DNA of 64,000 nucleotides from Oligoflexia bacterium (lineage in GTDB: Bacteria > Bdellovibrionota > UBA1018). Shown one piece after another: positions 8,914-17,122 of the stretch (position 1 is its first letter; every line of letters starts with the position of its first letter). Where the stretch lies: contig JAMPXJ010000027.1 in assembly GCA_023701205.1 (NCBI GenBank), positions 1 through 64,000 of the forward strand. Direction: 5' to 3'. The position numbers were made by a program, and so were the translations under genes. The notes beneath the pieces are model-generated. The model had not been told where the DNA came from and searched no databases. It saw only the letters and a list, made by a program, of their open reading frames with translations.

Positions 8914-8919
8914 ATTATA
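8914..8919 (-). promoter_or_regulatory. -10 hexamer of the deacylase gene
   Basis: TATAAT on the minus strand. Transcription would begin near 8907, 3 nt before the ATG at 8904. The matching -35 position is poor. On the plus strand, TATTAT at 8913-8918 could serve the divergent sigma gene. Confidence 0.4.
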
Positions 8920-8946
8920 GAAAACTTTTCAAAGGAAGCCACCGTC

Positions 8947-10017
8947 TTGAAACGCAAGAACCCCCCGGCCCAGAAATCCGGCACCTCCGGAAAGCCAGCC
9001 AAAGGCCCCCGAGGCAGGCCACGCAAGCCCCAGGTTCCCGAGGTTCTCCCGGCCGAGGAGCCCGGGCACGAGCTTGAAGAGCTCGAAGAGCAGGAAGAAC
9101 CGACCGAAGAGCCCGCCGACGAGGAAATCTCCTCGAGCCTGCCAGTGCCCGCGAGCGAGATCAGCGATTCGGATCTCGTCGCGATCTCCCCTCAGGACCC
9201 TCTCCGGCGTTACCTCGAGGAGGTCCGCCGCTATCCCCTGCTCGCTCCCGAGGAGGAATTCCACCTCGCCATGCGGCTCCGGACCCAGGGCGACCTCGCC
9301 GCCGCCAAGACTCTGGTTTCGGCCAACCTGCGGCTCGTCGTGAAGATCGCCTTCGAGTACCGCACGATGTACTCGAACATCCTGGACCTCATCCAGGAAG
9401 GCAACATCGGGCTGATGAAGGCTGTTTCCAAGTTCGACCCGACCAAGGGAGCGCGCCTGGGCTATTACGCGTCCTGGTGGATCCGTTCCTACATCCTGAA
9501 ATATCTGCTCGATAACTTCCGGCTCGTGAAAATCGGGACCACCCAGGCTCAGAAGAAGCTTTTTTATCACCTCGTACGTGAAAAAGAGCGGCTCGAGGCC
9601 CAGGGTCTGCTCGCGGGACCCAAGCTTCTCGCTGAGAAGCTCAATGTCCGGGAAAAAGACGTCGTAGAGATGGAACACCGGCTCTCGGGTCGCGGCGCCG
9701 AGATGTCGCTCGATGCGCCGATCGACCGGGAAGGCGGCACGGCCTCCTACGCCAGCCTGCTGCCGGATGAGACGGAGCCGGCCGATGAATCCCTCGCCCG
9801 GCAGCAGCTGCTTCGGCTGCTCGCGGACCGCCTGCCCGCTTTTGAGAAGACCCTCAACGAAAAGGAGCGCAAGCTGCTTCGGGACCGTCTTCTTGCCGAG
9901 GAGCCCAAAACCCTGCAGGAGGTTGCCGACCTGTATGGTCTCACCCGCGAACGCGCCCGACAGATCGAGGCCAAAGTCATCCAAAAGCTCCGGGACTTCC
10001 TCAGGCCCGTACTTTGA
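8947..10017 (+). CDS. rpoH: RNA polymerase sigma-32-type factor (RpoH-like)
   Basis: A 356-aa protein. I use the TTG at 8947, preceded by AAGGAAG at 8 nt. Residues 1-75 are a charged Lys/Pro then Glu-rich extension. From about residue 80 the sigma-70 core starts (DPLRRYLEEVRRYPLL); region 2 contains NLRLVVKIA and LIQEGNIGLMKAVSKFD, and WWIRSYI marks 2.4. Region 4 ends with the helix-turn-helix TLQEVADLYGLTRERARQIE. The order and spacing match RpoH, the heat-shock sigma factor; a second group-2 sigma role cannot be excluded. A GC dyad at 10032-10045 follows the stop. Confidence 0.88.
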   Translation: MKRKNPPAQKSGTSGKPAKGPRGRPRKPQVPEVLPAEEPGHELEELEEQEEPTEEPADEEISSSLPVPASEISDSDLVAISPQDPLRRYLEEVRRYPLLAPEEEFHLAMRLRTQGDLAAAKTLVSANLRLVVKIAFEYRTMYSNILDLIQEGNIGLMKAVSKFDPTKGARLGYYASWWIRSYILKYLLDNFRLVKIGTTQAQKKLFYHLVREKERLEAQGLLAGPKLLAEKLNVREKDVVEMEHRLSGRGAEMSLDAPIDREGGTASYASLLPDETEPADESLARQQLLRLLADRLPAFEKTLNEKERKLLRDRLLAEEPKTLQEVADLYGLTRERARQIEAKVIQKLRDFLRPVL

Positions 10018-10112
10018 AACCCCTTTACAATCCGATCCTGATCGGTTAATCCCAGTCGAAAATAGAAACTTGCATAATTATTGGATTTATCAGGAATTAG
10101 GAATTTATCGAC

Positions 10113-10391
10113 ATGGCTTCTCATACCGAAACCAAAGCTAAGAAAGCTGAAATCATTAAAAAATACGGCAGCACCACCGGTGATACCGGCTCTCCGGAAG
10201 TTCAGATCGCCCTTCTCACCGACCGCATTAACGAGCTCAATCAGCACTTCGCGAAATTCGCCAAAGATCATCATTCCCGCCGCGGCCTCCTGAAAATGGT
10301 TGGCCAGCGCCGTCGCCTCTTGAATTATCTCAAGACCAGCGACACCAAGCGCTACGCGAAGCTCATCGACTCGCTCGAACTCAGAAAGTAA
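10113..10391 (+). CDS. rpsO: 30S ribosomal protein S15
   Basis: A 92-aa protein, slightly longer than E. coli S15 (89 aa), with the family signatures [22 protein letters not shown] and RRLLNYL. S15 binds the central domain of 16S rRNA early in small-subunit assembly and in enterobacteria represses its own mRNA. It is followed directly by pnp, the classical gene order. AGGA lies ~10 nt before the ATG. Base composition of the leader (10046-10112) is AT-rich compared with its surroundings, as expected of a promoter region. Confidence 0.98.
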   Translation: MASHTETKAKKAEIIKKYGSTTGDTGSPEVQIALLTDRINELNQHFAKFAKDHHSRRGLLKMVGQRRRLLNYLKTSDTKRYAKLIDSLELRK

Positions 10392-10395
10392 GTCG

Positions 10396-10446
10396 TGAGC
10401 GGACTTGCTCCGCTCATGCATACACGCGGGGAGTCTCACTCCCCGC
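10396..10446 (+). promoter_or_regulatory. two RNA hairpins between rpsO and pnp
   Basis: Hairpin 1 is TGAGCGGA-CTTGC-TCCGCTCA (10396-10416). Hairpin 2 is GCGGGGAGT-CTC-ACTCCCCGC (10426-10446). Both stems are perfect. Neither is followed by a T-run, so they are more likely RNA processing or stability elements than strong terminators. In E. coli the same intergenic region holds an attenuator and an RNase III site that control pnp. Confidence 0.6.
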
Positions 10447-10493
10447 ATCCGGTCGTTCAGTACTGAGACCAAAAATACCCTTAGGAGGGTCAT

Positions 10494-12755
10494 ATGATTC
10501 ATCGTGTATCTTGTGAGATGGGCGGCAAGACGCTCACCATCGAAACAGGGAAGCTCGCCAAGCAGGCGGACGGTTCCGTCTTCGTCAGCTACGGCGACAC
10601 CCGCGTCCTCGTCACGGTTTGCTGCGCCAAAGATCCCCGCCCCGGCGCCGATTTCTTCCCACTCACTGTCGAATTCTCCGAAAAATTCTATGCCGCCGGC
10701 AAGATTCCCGGCAGCTTCCACAAGCGCGAAGGTCGCCCTACTCAGGAGGCCACCCTTTCGGCCCGCCTGATCGATCGTCCTATCCGGCCGCTCTTCCCTG
10801 AAGGCTTCTACTACGACACACAGGTCGTCGCTTCAGTCATGTCGGTGGACAAGGAAGCCGACGTCGACGTCGCCGCGGCCGTGGGCGCCTCGGCCGCGCT
10901 TCACATCTCCGATATTCCCTTCAACGGTCCCACCGCGGCTTGCCGCATGGGCCGCGTGAACGGCCAATATGTCGTCAACCCGACCTGGGACCAGATCGAC
11001 AAGGGCGAGACCGACATGGAGATCATGATCGCGGGCACCAAGAATGCCATCATGATGGTCGAAGGTGGCGCGCGCGAAGTCCCCGAGGCCGATGTCCTCG
11101 AGGCGATCATCCGCGGTCATAACGAGATCAAGAAAGTCGTCCAGATCGTCGAGGAGCTGCGCAAGCTCTGCGGCAAGCCCAAGCGTGAGTTCAAGCCGGC
11201 CGCGGTCGAGGCCAGCATCAAGCAGAAGGTCGAAAGCCACGCCAAGCAGGCGCTGCACACGGCCCTCCGCACCAAGGACAAAGGCACCCGCTACGACCTG
11301 GTCGACAACGCCAAGAAGTCGACTCTCGAGGCGATCGTCACCGCCGACCTGAAGGAGAAGAATCCCGAAGGCGCCAAGAAGCTCGAGAGCGAAGTGAAAT
11401 CCACCTTCGAGCTCCTGCAGTACAACATGATGCGCGAGATGATCCTCACGGACAAGATCCGCATCGACGGCCGCGACACCAAGAGCGTCCGCCCGATCTC
11501 GGTCGAGGCCGGCCTCCTGCCTCGCGCTCATGGCAGCTCGCTCTTTACCCGCGGCGAGACGCAGGTGCTGGCCGCGGTCACGCTCGGCACGTCGGATGAC
11601 GAGCAGATCGTGGACACGATGTTCCAGAACTCGATGCGCAAGTTCATGCTGCATTACAACTTCCCGCCGTTCAGCGTGGGCGAGACCGGCCGCATGGGCG
11701 GTCAGAGCCGCCGCGAAATCGGACACGGCGCCCTGGCCGAGCGCTCGATCAAGGCGATGATGCCCGCTTACGAGAAGTTCCCGTACACGGTCCGCATCGT
11801 CTGCGAGACGCTTGAGTCCAACGGCTCCTCCTCGATGGGCTCCGTCTGCAGCACCTCCATGGCGCTGATGGACGCGGGCGTGCCCTATCCGAAGCCGGTC
11901 GCCGGCATCGCGATGGGCCTCATCAAGGAAGGCAATCGCGTCGCTGTTCTCACGGACATCCTCGGTGACGAGGATCACCTGGGCGACATGGACTTCAAGG
12001 TCGCCGGAACCAAGGACGGCGTGACCGGTATCCAGATGGATATCAAGATCGAAGGCGTCGACGAGGCCATCATGAAGACCGCGCTGGCGCAGGCCCACGA
12101 GGGTCGGCTCCACATCCTCGGCGAGATGTCCAAGGCCATCGAGGCGCCCCGCACGGAGATGTCGATGTACGCACCGCGCATCACGACGATCTCGGTCCCG
12201 GTCGACAAGATCCGCGAAGTCATCGGCTCCGGCGGCAAGGTCATCAAGGAGATCGTGGCCCAGACCGGCTGCAAGATCGACATCAACGACGACGGCAAGA
12301 TCAACATCGCCACGAACGATGCGGCGGCCGCGCAGAAGGCCATCGATATCATCAAAGGCATCGTCGCTGAAGTCGAGGTCGGCAAGACCTATAAGGGCAT
12401 CGTCAAGAAGATCGTCGATTTCGGCGCCTTCATCGGCGTGATGCCCAACCAGGATGGCCTGCTCCACATCTCCGAGATCGCCCATGAGCGCGTGAACAGC
12501 GTGCTCGACTTCATGAAGGAAGGCGACGAGGTCGAGGTGAAGGTCATCGAGGTCGACAAGTCCGGCAAGGTGCGCCTCTCGCGCAAAGCCCTGCTCCCGC
12601 CCCCTCCGGGCGGCGTTCCGCACTCGAGCGGCGACCGCGGTGATCGCGGCCCTCGCGGCGACCGGGACCGTGGCCCGCGCGGTGATCGCGGCGGACACCG
12701 GGGTGACCGTGGCCCGCGCGGCGATCGGGGCGATCGCGGCGGTGACCGCGGCTGA
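10494..12755 (+). CDS. pnp: polyribonucleotide nucleotidyltransferase (PNPase)
   Basis: A 753-aa phosphorolytic 3'-5' exoribonuclease. Two RNase PH domains (first ~residues 10-230, second ~330-550, with FSVGETGRMGGQSRREIGHG) flank an alpha-helical linker. A KH domain with the GSGGK loop lies near 575 and an S1 domain (IVKKIVDFGAFI) near 630-695. The last ~45 residues are an Arg-Gly-Asp repeat tail, which adds to the usual ~700 aa. AGGAGG lies 6 nt before the ATG. It probably sits with rpsO in one transcription unit and may regulate its own mRNA through the upstream hairpins. Confidence 0.98.
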   Translation: MIHRVSCEMGGKTLTIETGKLAKQADGSVFVSYGDTRVLVTVCCAKDPRPGADFFPLTVEFSEKFYAAGKIPGSFHKREGRPTQEATLSARLIDRPIRPLFPEGFYYDTQVVASVMSVDKEADVDVAAAVGASAALHISDIPFNGPTAACRMGRVNGQYVVNPTWDQIDKGETDMEIMIAGTKNAIMMVEGGAREVPEADVLEAIIRGHNEIKKVVQIVEELRKLCGKPKREFKPAAVEASIKQKVESHAKQALHTALRTKDKGTRYDLVDNAKKSTLEAIVTADLKEKNPEGAKKLESEVKSTFELLQYNMMREMILTDKIRIDGRDTKSVRPISVEAGLLPRAHGSSLFTRGETQVLAAVTLGTSDDEQIVDTMFQNSMRKFMLHYNFPPFSVGETGRMGGQSRREIGHGALAERSIKAMMPAYEKFPYTVRIVCETLESNGSSSMGSVCSTSMALMDAGVPYPKPVAGIAMGLIKEGNRVAVLTDILGDEDHLGDMDFKVAGTKDGVTGIQMDIKIEGVDEAIMKTALAQAHEGRLHILGEMSKAIEAPRTEMSMYAPRITTISVPVDKIREVIGSGGKVIKEIVAQTGCKIDINDDGKINIATNDAAAAQKAIDIIKGIVAEVEVGKTYKGIVKKIVDFGAFIGVMPNQDGLLHISEIAHERVNSVLDFMKEGDEVEVKVIEVDKSGKVRLSRKALLPPPPGGVPHSSGDRGDRGPRGDRDRGPRGDRGGHRGDRGPRGDRGDRGGDRG
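12636..12752 (+). repeat. degenerate tandem repeat encoding the GDRG tail of PNPase
   Basis: Short units of the type GGYGAYCGYGGC/CCYCGCGGC recur about a dozen times and encode alternating GDRG and PRG blocks. The tail should be disordered and positively charged with interspersed Asp, like an RGG box for RNA binding. Confidence 0.7.
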
Positions 12756-12783
12756 TCCGTCGACCTCAGGTCAAGAAATCAGG

Positions 12784-12817
12784 CAGGCGCCTTCCGCTGG
12801 GAGGCGCCTGTTTTTTT
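12784..12817 (+). terminator. intrinsic terminator after pnp
   Basis: A perfect 9-bp stem CAGGCGCCT/AGGCGCCTG with a 9-nt loop is followed by seven T. It lies 28 bp after the pnp stop and ends the rpsO-pnp unit. It is the clearest rho-independent terminator in the window. Confidence 0.93.
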
Positions 12818-12844
12818 ATCGGCTCGCGCGTGCAGGCTAGCCAA

Positions 12845-13225
12845 TCATTCGGTCAGAAACACCAGCCCGCAATCGGGGCACTCTTTGGAACTCGTCGGGA
12901 AAACCGTCCCGCAGGCCGGGCAGCGGGCGGTCTCTTTTTCCGGATCGAAGACCTCGCCGTGCAGCTCGGCATTCACATCGAGGCCGGCGTACTCCCGCTC
13001 CCGCTCGCGGGCCATGAACTCCCGGATTTTGGGCAGATCTTCGGCCAGCGCCCAGACCTCGACGGTCGGTTTGCACTTACCCCCAGGGCCGCAGGAGTCG
13101 GGATTCCCGCGAAGCGTGAGCCTTACGCCATCGGTTTCCCCGATTCGCGCCTGAATGCGCTTGGCCTCGTGGTAATCGAGGATTCCTAAAAGCACCTCAC
13201 CGCTCGCTTCCGCCTGGGTATCCAT
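12845..13225 (-). CDS. small protein with a C-terminal zinc ribbon
   Basis: A 126-aa cytoplasmic protein. The first ~85 residues resemble DUF2007/signal-transducing-like small alpha-beta domains (by eye, weak) and contain CGPGGKC. The C-terminus holds two CxxC knuckles, CPAC and CPDC, 11 residues apart, a zinc ribbon typical of nucleic-acid or protein binding. It stands alone between the pnp terminator and an outer-membrane-like gene. The function is unknown. Confidence 0.7.
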   Translation of the reverse strand: MDTQAEASGEVLLGILDYHEAKRIQARIGETDGVRLTLRGNPDSCGPGGKCKPTVEVWALAEDLPKIREFMAREREREYAGLDVNAELHGEVFDPEKETARCPACGTVFPTSSKECPDCGLVFLTE

Positions 13226-13330
13226 TCGTTCCTCCCGTTCAGCGCCGCTCTTTGGCCGATCATTCCGCCACCGGCTTCATCCTTCGTCTGAGGACGAGGA
13301 TAGCCCAGTCCAGCCGGAATCTCCATCCGG

Positions 13331-14251
13331 TCAGAAGACGGCCCAGAACATGGTCATGCCCAGCGACATCGTACGAAGCGAGAAGCTGTCATGAGGGAAG
13401 ATGTTCAGATAAGGATTGATCACGAACGAGGGCGTGACCTCCCAGCTGATGCCCGGCTCCAGGTCGGGCCCGTGATTGCGGAAGGCGCCCGGGGCGTCCC
13501 CGAAGAAATGGCTGCCCTCCATCTCGTACAGCAGAGTGAGCGCGAGGTTGTGCCGCAGCTGATAGGCCATGTAAGGCGCAAGATACACCTCGAGGTCATT
13601 ACCGTATCCCTGCCGGCCGAAGTAGTTATAGCGGACCGAGCCGAAAAGAGTGAAAGCGACGGGGGAACCACCTGGCTGCCAGCTCAGTGACTGGAAAGAC
13701 TGAACTCCCGCGAGCAGGTCATTCTGGCGGGAAATCGTCGTGACCGGAAAGTGGAACCGAAGGTCGGCGTAGAGATTCACGCGATCGGTATTGATCAGGC
13801 TGTTGTGCGAGATCCGAAGAAACGGATCCCTGATCGAGAACTTGCGCTCATCGGCCTCCCAGATGAAATAGGCCGTCGGGATCACGCTGACGGACTCGCT
13901 GAGATTCCAGCTCGCCCCGAGGAAATTGCGCATCTGAACCGGCCGGTCGCGATCGGGCGCGCCGCTTCGGCTGGGTTGGAAGCGCGAAGGCCCCTGGAGC
14001 GCGGGACCGTAGAAAACCGAATAATAGAGAAGGTTGAAGCCGGGACGCTTCTCCTCCTTTTCGTCGAGGAAGTCCTCCTCCTCGATAGAACTGATCGCTT
14101 CGCCGCTGATTCCGGCCTGCTCCTGGAACGGCCTCGCGCCCTGTTGCGGGGCCTGCTGCAGTGATGGATCCTGCCAGTCCTCGCTCTCCTCCGCGAAGCT
14201 CCAGGCCGGGGAGAAGAGAAGCAGGAGGGCGAGACCGACTCGACGAGCCAT
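13331..14251 (-). CDS. probable outer-membrane beta-barrel protein
   Basis: A 306-aa protein with a signal peptide (MARRVGLALLLLFSPAWSFA) and a short Gln/Glu-rich linker. From residue ~75 it shows many amphipathic strands with alternating aromatic residues (NLLYYSVFYG, LYADLRFHF, VEVYLAPYMAY-like) and it ends MTMFWAVF, a C-terminal Phe that fits the beta-signal recognised by the BAM complex. No specific porin family is recognised. It is transcribed alone. Confidence 0.65.
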   Translation of the reverse strand: MARRVGLALLLLFSPAWSFAEESEDWQDPSLQQAPQQGARPFQEQAGISGEAISSIEEEDFLDEKEEKRPGFNLLYYSVFYGPALQGPSRFQPSRSGAPDRDRPVQMRNFLGASWNLSESVSVIPTAYFIWEADERKFSIRDPFLRISHNSLINTDRVNLYADLRFHFPVTTISRQNDLLAGVQSFQSLSWQPGGSPVAFTLFGSVRYNYFGRQGYGNDLEVYLAPYMAYQLRHNLALTLLYEMEGSHFFGDAPGAFRNHGPDLEPGISWEVTPSFVINPYLNIFPHDSFSLRTMSLGMTMFWAVF

Positions 14252-14314
14252 AAGTTCACTCCTGGCTGCTGGTGAAGCAAACCTCTTGCCAGAAAGCGAA
14301 ATCAGCCTTGAAAC

Positions 14315-15478
14315 TCAACGAAGAACGACCACCGCGCCGTCCTGCACGTTCGTGCCGGTGAGACCCGGCGCGAGCAGCGCGCCCCAGCCCGCCAGAAGCG
14401 AGCCTGTGTCGAAGTTCCGGAGCGCCTCCCTGAGAAGCTCCCGGGTGGCGCGATTCCGGAGGATTACCCGCTCGCGGAAGGCCTCACCGAGAAAAGCGCC
14501 GCTGCTCATGGAATCACCATCCGCGCCATCCGAAGCCAGGCAATGGATCTCGAGCTCGTGCTTTTCAAAAAGGTCGAGCAACGAAAGCGCCAGCGCGGCA
14601 GCCAGATGCGACATGCGCCCGCCGCGCCCTCGCCCTTCGGCGGGCAAGACGAGCAGGGGCTCGCCGCCGAGGACCGCCGCGCCCGTTTTGCCCTCCTTCC
14701 CGGCTCGCCGGATCCGTGAGGCGAGCTCGTCGACCCAGGCTTGCAGCGGAGCGACGCGGCCGCTCGAGCAGCTCAGGATGGAGTCTCCTCGCCGGCGCGC
14801 CTCGCGGCACAGGGCGCGAGTCCAGGTACGGTTGTCGGCGAGCACGCGATGAGGGATGCGACCGTCACGGAAAGGGCCGCTCCCCACCACCTGCGGCCCG
14901 TAAGGATACACGTCCGAAAGCAGGGTCACGCGCGCGCGTACGCCGGGCGCGAGCCGCCGCAACCAGGCGGCCGCGCCGCCCTGTTTGAGCGCGCAGAGCC
15001 GGCCGCGCGCCTCGTTCAGCTCCGAGATCGACAAGGGCCGCGCATATAGGGAGCACAGCTCTTCGTTAAGGCTGCTCCGGGAAACCGTCGGTACCCAGGC
15101 CAGGGAGCTCGCCCCGCCCGAGAGGAAAACCTCGAGCTCGTTGACCTCGAACCGGCGCAGCGAATCCAGCTGCTCCAGAAGCGCCTCACCAGCGCGGAAG
15201 CTCCCCTCCCCGGGCAACGGATGTTCGCCTTGGATCCAGCGCAACCGCAGCTCCGGAGACGGCGGCGGCAAGGGGGAAATCACCAGCTCGGGAAGGTCCG
15301 CGCGGACTCGACCCAAAGCTTCGACTCGTTCCCGGAACCGGTGGGCCGCCTTTCCCCAGAACAGCGAGGCGCGCCTTCTTGGGACCCGAGAGGGCTTGGC
15401 CGCCGCAAGCAGGTTCCAGGGGTCGACCTCGGCCAAGGCCCCCTTCCAAAGAGAGCTTTCAGTGAATTCGATTTCCAC
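14315..15478 (-). CDS. glycerate 2-kinase (MOFRL/DUF4147 family)
   Basis: The GTG at 15478 is preferred; the longer frame to 15556 would run 61 bp into the divergent gene and adds a non-conserved leader. The resulting 387-aa protein shows the family signatures SGGASSL, LSDVYPYG and VGSGPFRD in the middle and the MOFRL domain with LASDGADGDSMSSGAFL at the C-terminus. The family phosphorylates D-glycerate to 2-phosphoglycerate in serine, glyoxylate or sugar-acid catabolism. Some bacterial members instead use other hydroxy acids. No metabolic partner is next to it. Confidence 0.87.
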   Translation of the reverse strand: MEIEFTESSLWKGALAEVDPWNLLAAAKPSRVPRRRASLFWGKAAHRFRERVEALGRVRADLPELVISPLPPPSPELRLRWIQGEHPLPGEGSFRAGEALLEQLDSLRRFEVNELEVFLSGGASSLAWVPTVSRSSLNEELCSLYARPLSISELNEARGRLCALKQGGAAAWLRRLAPGVRARVTLLSDVYPYGPQVVGSGPFRDGRIPHRVLADNRTWTRALCREARRRGDSILSCSSGRVAPLQAWVDELASRIRRAGKEGKTGAAVLGGEPLLVLPAEGRGRGGRMSHLAAALALSLLDLFEKHELEIHCLASDGADGDSMSSGAFLGEAFRERVILRNRATRELLREALRNFDTGSLLAGWGALLAPGLTGTNVQDGAVVVLR

Positions 15479-15486
15479 GCTATACT
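15458..15486 (+). promoter_or_regulatory. promoter of the GYF gene, near-leaderless
   Basis: TTCAGT (15458-15463), 17-bp spacer, TATACT (15481-15486). The predicted start of transcription is 15493, 3 nt before the ATG at 15496. There is no Shine-Dalgarno. Confidence 0.5.
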
Positions 15487-15495
15487 GAATACACC

Positions 15496-16437
15496 ATGAA
15501 CCAGGATTTTGAACCGATCTGGCATGTCGAAGCAGAGGGCAGGAAGTCCGGCCCATATACGCTCGACAAGATCCAAGAGCTGTTTGTGGCAGGCAAACTT
15601 CGGCCCAAGGATCGGGTTACCGCTCCCCATCTCGGCAATCGCTGGATCACCGTTCAGGAGGCGTCAGAGGCCTATCTCCGCCGCACGGCGACCGGAACGA
15701 TCAGCCTTCCGCCACGCCCTACCGAGGCCCCGGCCGCCGTTCAGCCGAAACAGCCGGGCGCGGACCCGGTCCTGGGTCTTTTTGACGTGATCCAGCACGC
15801 CAAATCCCGCCAGGCCATCTCCCGCCCGTCTCTGGATTCGATCAAGGGAGCGACGGTGGGTCGCAAGTCCAGGATTCCGGGCCAGGCCTGGCTGATCCTC
15901 TCGGTCACGGCGGTTCTCGCGGTTTCCATCGGAATCGTCTATCGCCTCATTCGAAAGTCCGCGCAACAGCTGGAGCAGAAGCCCGCGGCGCTCGCGGGCT
16001 CGACCGCCGAGTCGGCACCCGCCGCAAAAACGGCCCCGACGCCTGCGACGGTCTCCAGGCCGCTTTCCCAGCCGGTCAACAAGTTCCAGAGCCAGCCGGC
16101 CGTTCCGAAATTCCAGCCTCGCGGTGGACTCGGAATCGCACCGCCAGCCCCGGCTCAACCGAGCCGCGATGAACGCGACTTGCGCGATGCCCGGGACGCG
16201 CGGGACACTCGCGATGAGCGCGATCGCGAAAGGGAACGGGACAGCCACGAGGACTGGCGCGCGCGGGATGAGCGCGGAGACCTGGCGCCACCCACGGATT
16301 CGACACCCTCGGGTGTGCCGGCCCCCGTCTCGGCCCAGGACCCCGCCGCTGCCGGCGCGGTGGGCGGCGATCCTCGCCAGCCAACCGAGGAACTCCGCGA
16401 AACGGAAGCGCCCCAGCACAACCCTACTGGACAGTGA
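15496..16437 (+). CDS. GYF_2-domain membrane protein
   Basis: A 313-aa protein. Residues ~8-58 form a GYF_2/DUF4339 domain (WHVEAEGRKSGPYTLDKI then ELFVAGKL), usually a peptide-binding or protein-protein interaction module. A single membrane span lies near residues 135-155 (WLILSVTAVLAVSIGIVYRLI). The rest, predicted on the other side, is Pro/Ala-rich and then a highly charged RD/DE repeat (residues ~225-255), almost certainly disordered. The function is unknown. It heads a same-strand run with tmk and holB. Confidence 0.75.
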   Translation: MNQDFEPIWHVEAEGRKSGPYTLDKIQELFVAGKLRPKDRVTAPHLGNRWITVQEASEAYLRRTATGTISLPPRPTEAPAAVQPKQPGADPVLGLFDVIQHAKSRQAISRPSLDSIKGATVGRKSRIPGQAWLILSVTAVLAVSIGIVYRLIRKSAQQLEQKPAALAGSTAESAPAAKTAPTPATVSRPLSQPVNKFQSQPAVPKFQPRGGLGIAPPAPAQPSRDERDLRDARDARDTRDERDRERERDSHEDWRARDERGDLAPPTDSTPSGVPAPVSAQDPAAAGAVGGDPRQPTEELRETEAPQHNPTGQ

Positions 16438-16489
16438 GCTGCGGTTAGTTTACGCCTGAAGTTCAAGAAAACGAACACGGCGAAACTTA

Positions 16490-17122
16490 ATGCGTAGCAC
16501 CAAAATTACCGGCTTTTTCATCACATTCGAAGGAACCGAAGGGGCTGGGAAGTCCACCCTGATCCGGGAAGTGGCGAAGCGGCTCGAGCTGCGGGGCATA
16601 GCCGTGACCTTGACCCGGGAGCCGGGCGGAACATCCGTGGCGGAAAAGATTCGCAAGGTCATTCTTGAGGAGACCATGGATCCCTGGACCGAGCTCTTCT
16701 TGTATGAGGCGGCGCGGGCCGAACATCTCGCAGAAACCGTGCGGCCAGCGCTTTCCCAGGGCCGGGTCGTTCTCTGCGACCGCTTCACTGATTCCACGCT
16801 GGCTTACCAGGCTCACGCTCGGGGGCTATCCTGGACGAAGGTCAAAGCACTCAATCGGGCCGCCACGCAGGGTCTTCAGCCGCAGCTGACCATCCTCGTC
16901 GATGTCGATCCGGAAACGGGCCTGCGCCGCGCGCGGGATCCCAATCGCTTCGAGAAGGAGGGAGTCGCCTTCCAGGAAAAGGTGCGCGCAGGATTTCTGA
17001 AATCACGCAGGGAACAGCCTCGGCGCTGGTTCACGATCCGCTCCGAATCGGGTTCGCCAGCCGAGCTTGCCGAGCGGGTCGTCCGCGAATTTCTCAAACG
17101 CAGGGGTGCCCGCCATGGCTAA
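16490..17122 (+). CDS. tmk: thymidylate kinase
   Basis: A 210-aa dTMP kinase making dTDP for DNA synthesis. The P-loop EGTEGAGKST lies at residues 14-23, TREPGGT near 42 and the DRFTDSTLAYQ motif near 97. The length is normal. It overlaps holB by 8 bp; this tmk-holB order is common in bacteria and couples nucleotide supply and replisome genes. The 52-bp gap before it holds no clear Shine-Dalgarno. Confidence 0.96.
   Translation: MRSTKITGFFITFEGTEGAGKSTLIREVAKRLELRGIAVTLTREPGGTSVAEKIRKVILEETMDPWTELFLYEAARAEHLAETVRPALSQGRVVLCDRFTDSTLAYQAHARGLSWTKVKALNRAATQGLQPQLTILVDVDPETGLRRARDPNRFEKEGVAFQEKVRAGFLKSRREQPRRWFTIRSESGSPAELAERVVREFLKRRGARHG

Noticed and set aside
10032..10045. CCGATC-CT-GATCGG after the sigma-factor gene as a terminator
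   Set aside because: The loop is only 2 nt and no T-run follows, so it is too weak to call.
10833..12698. Long minus-strand frame (621 codons) opposite pnp
   Set aside because: It is the shadow of pnp in a GC-rich genome. Its translation is rich in Asp/Leu/Val repeats without a domain, while the plus strand encodes complete PNPase.
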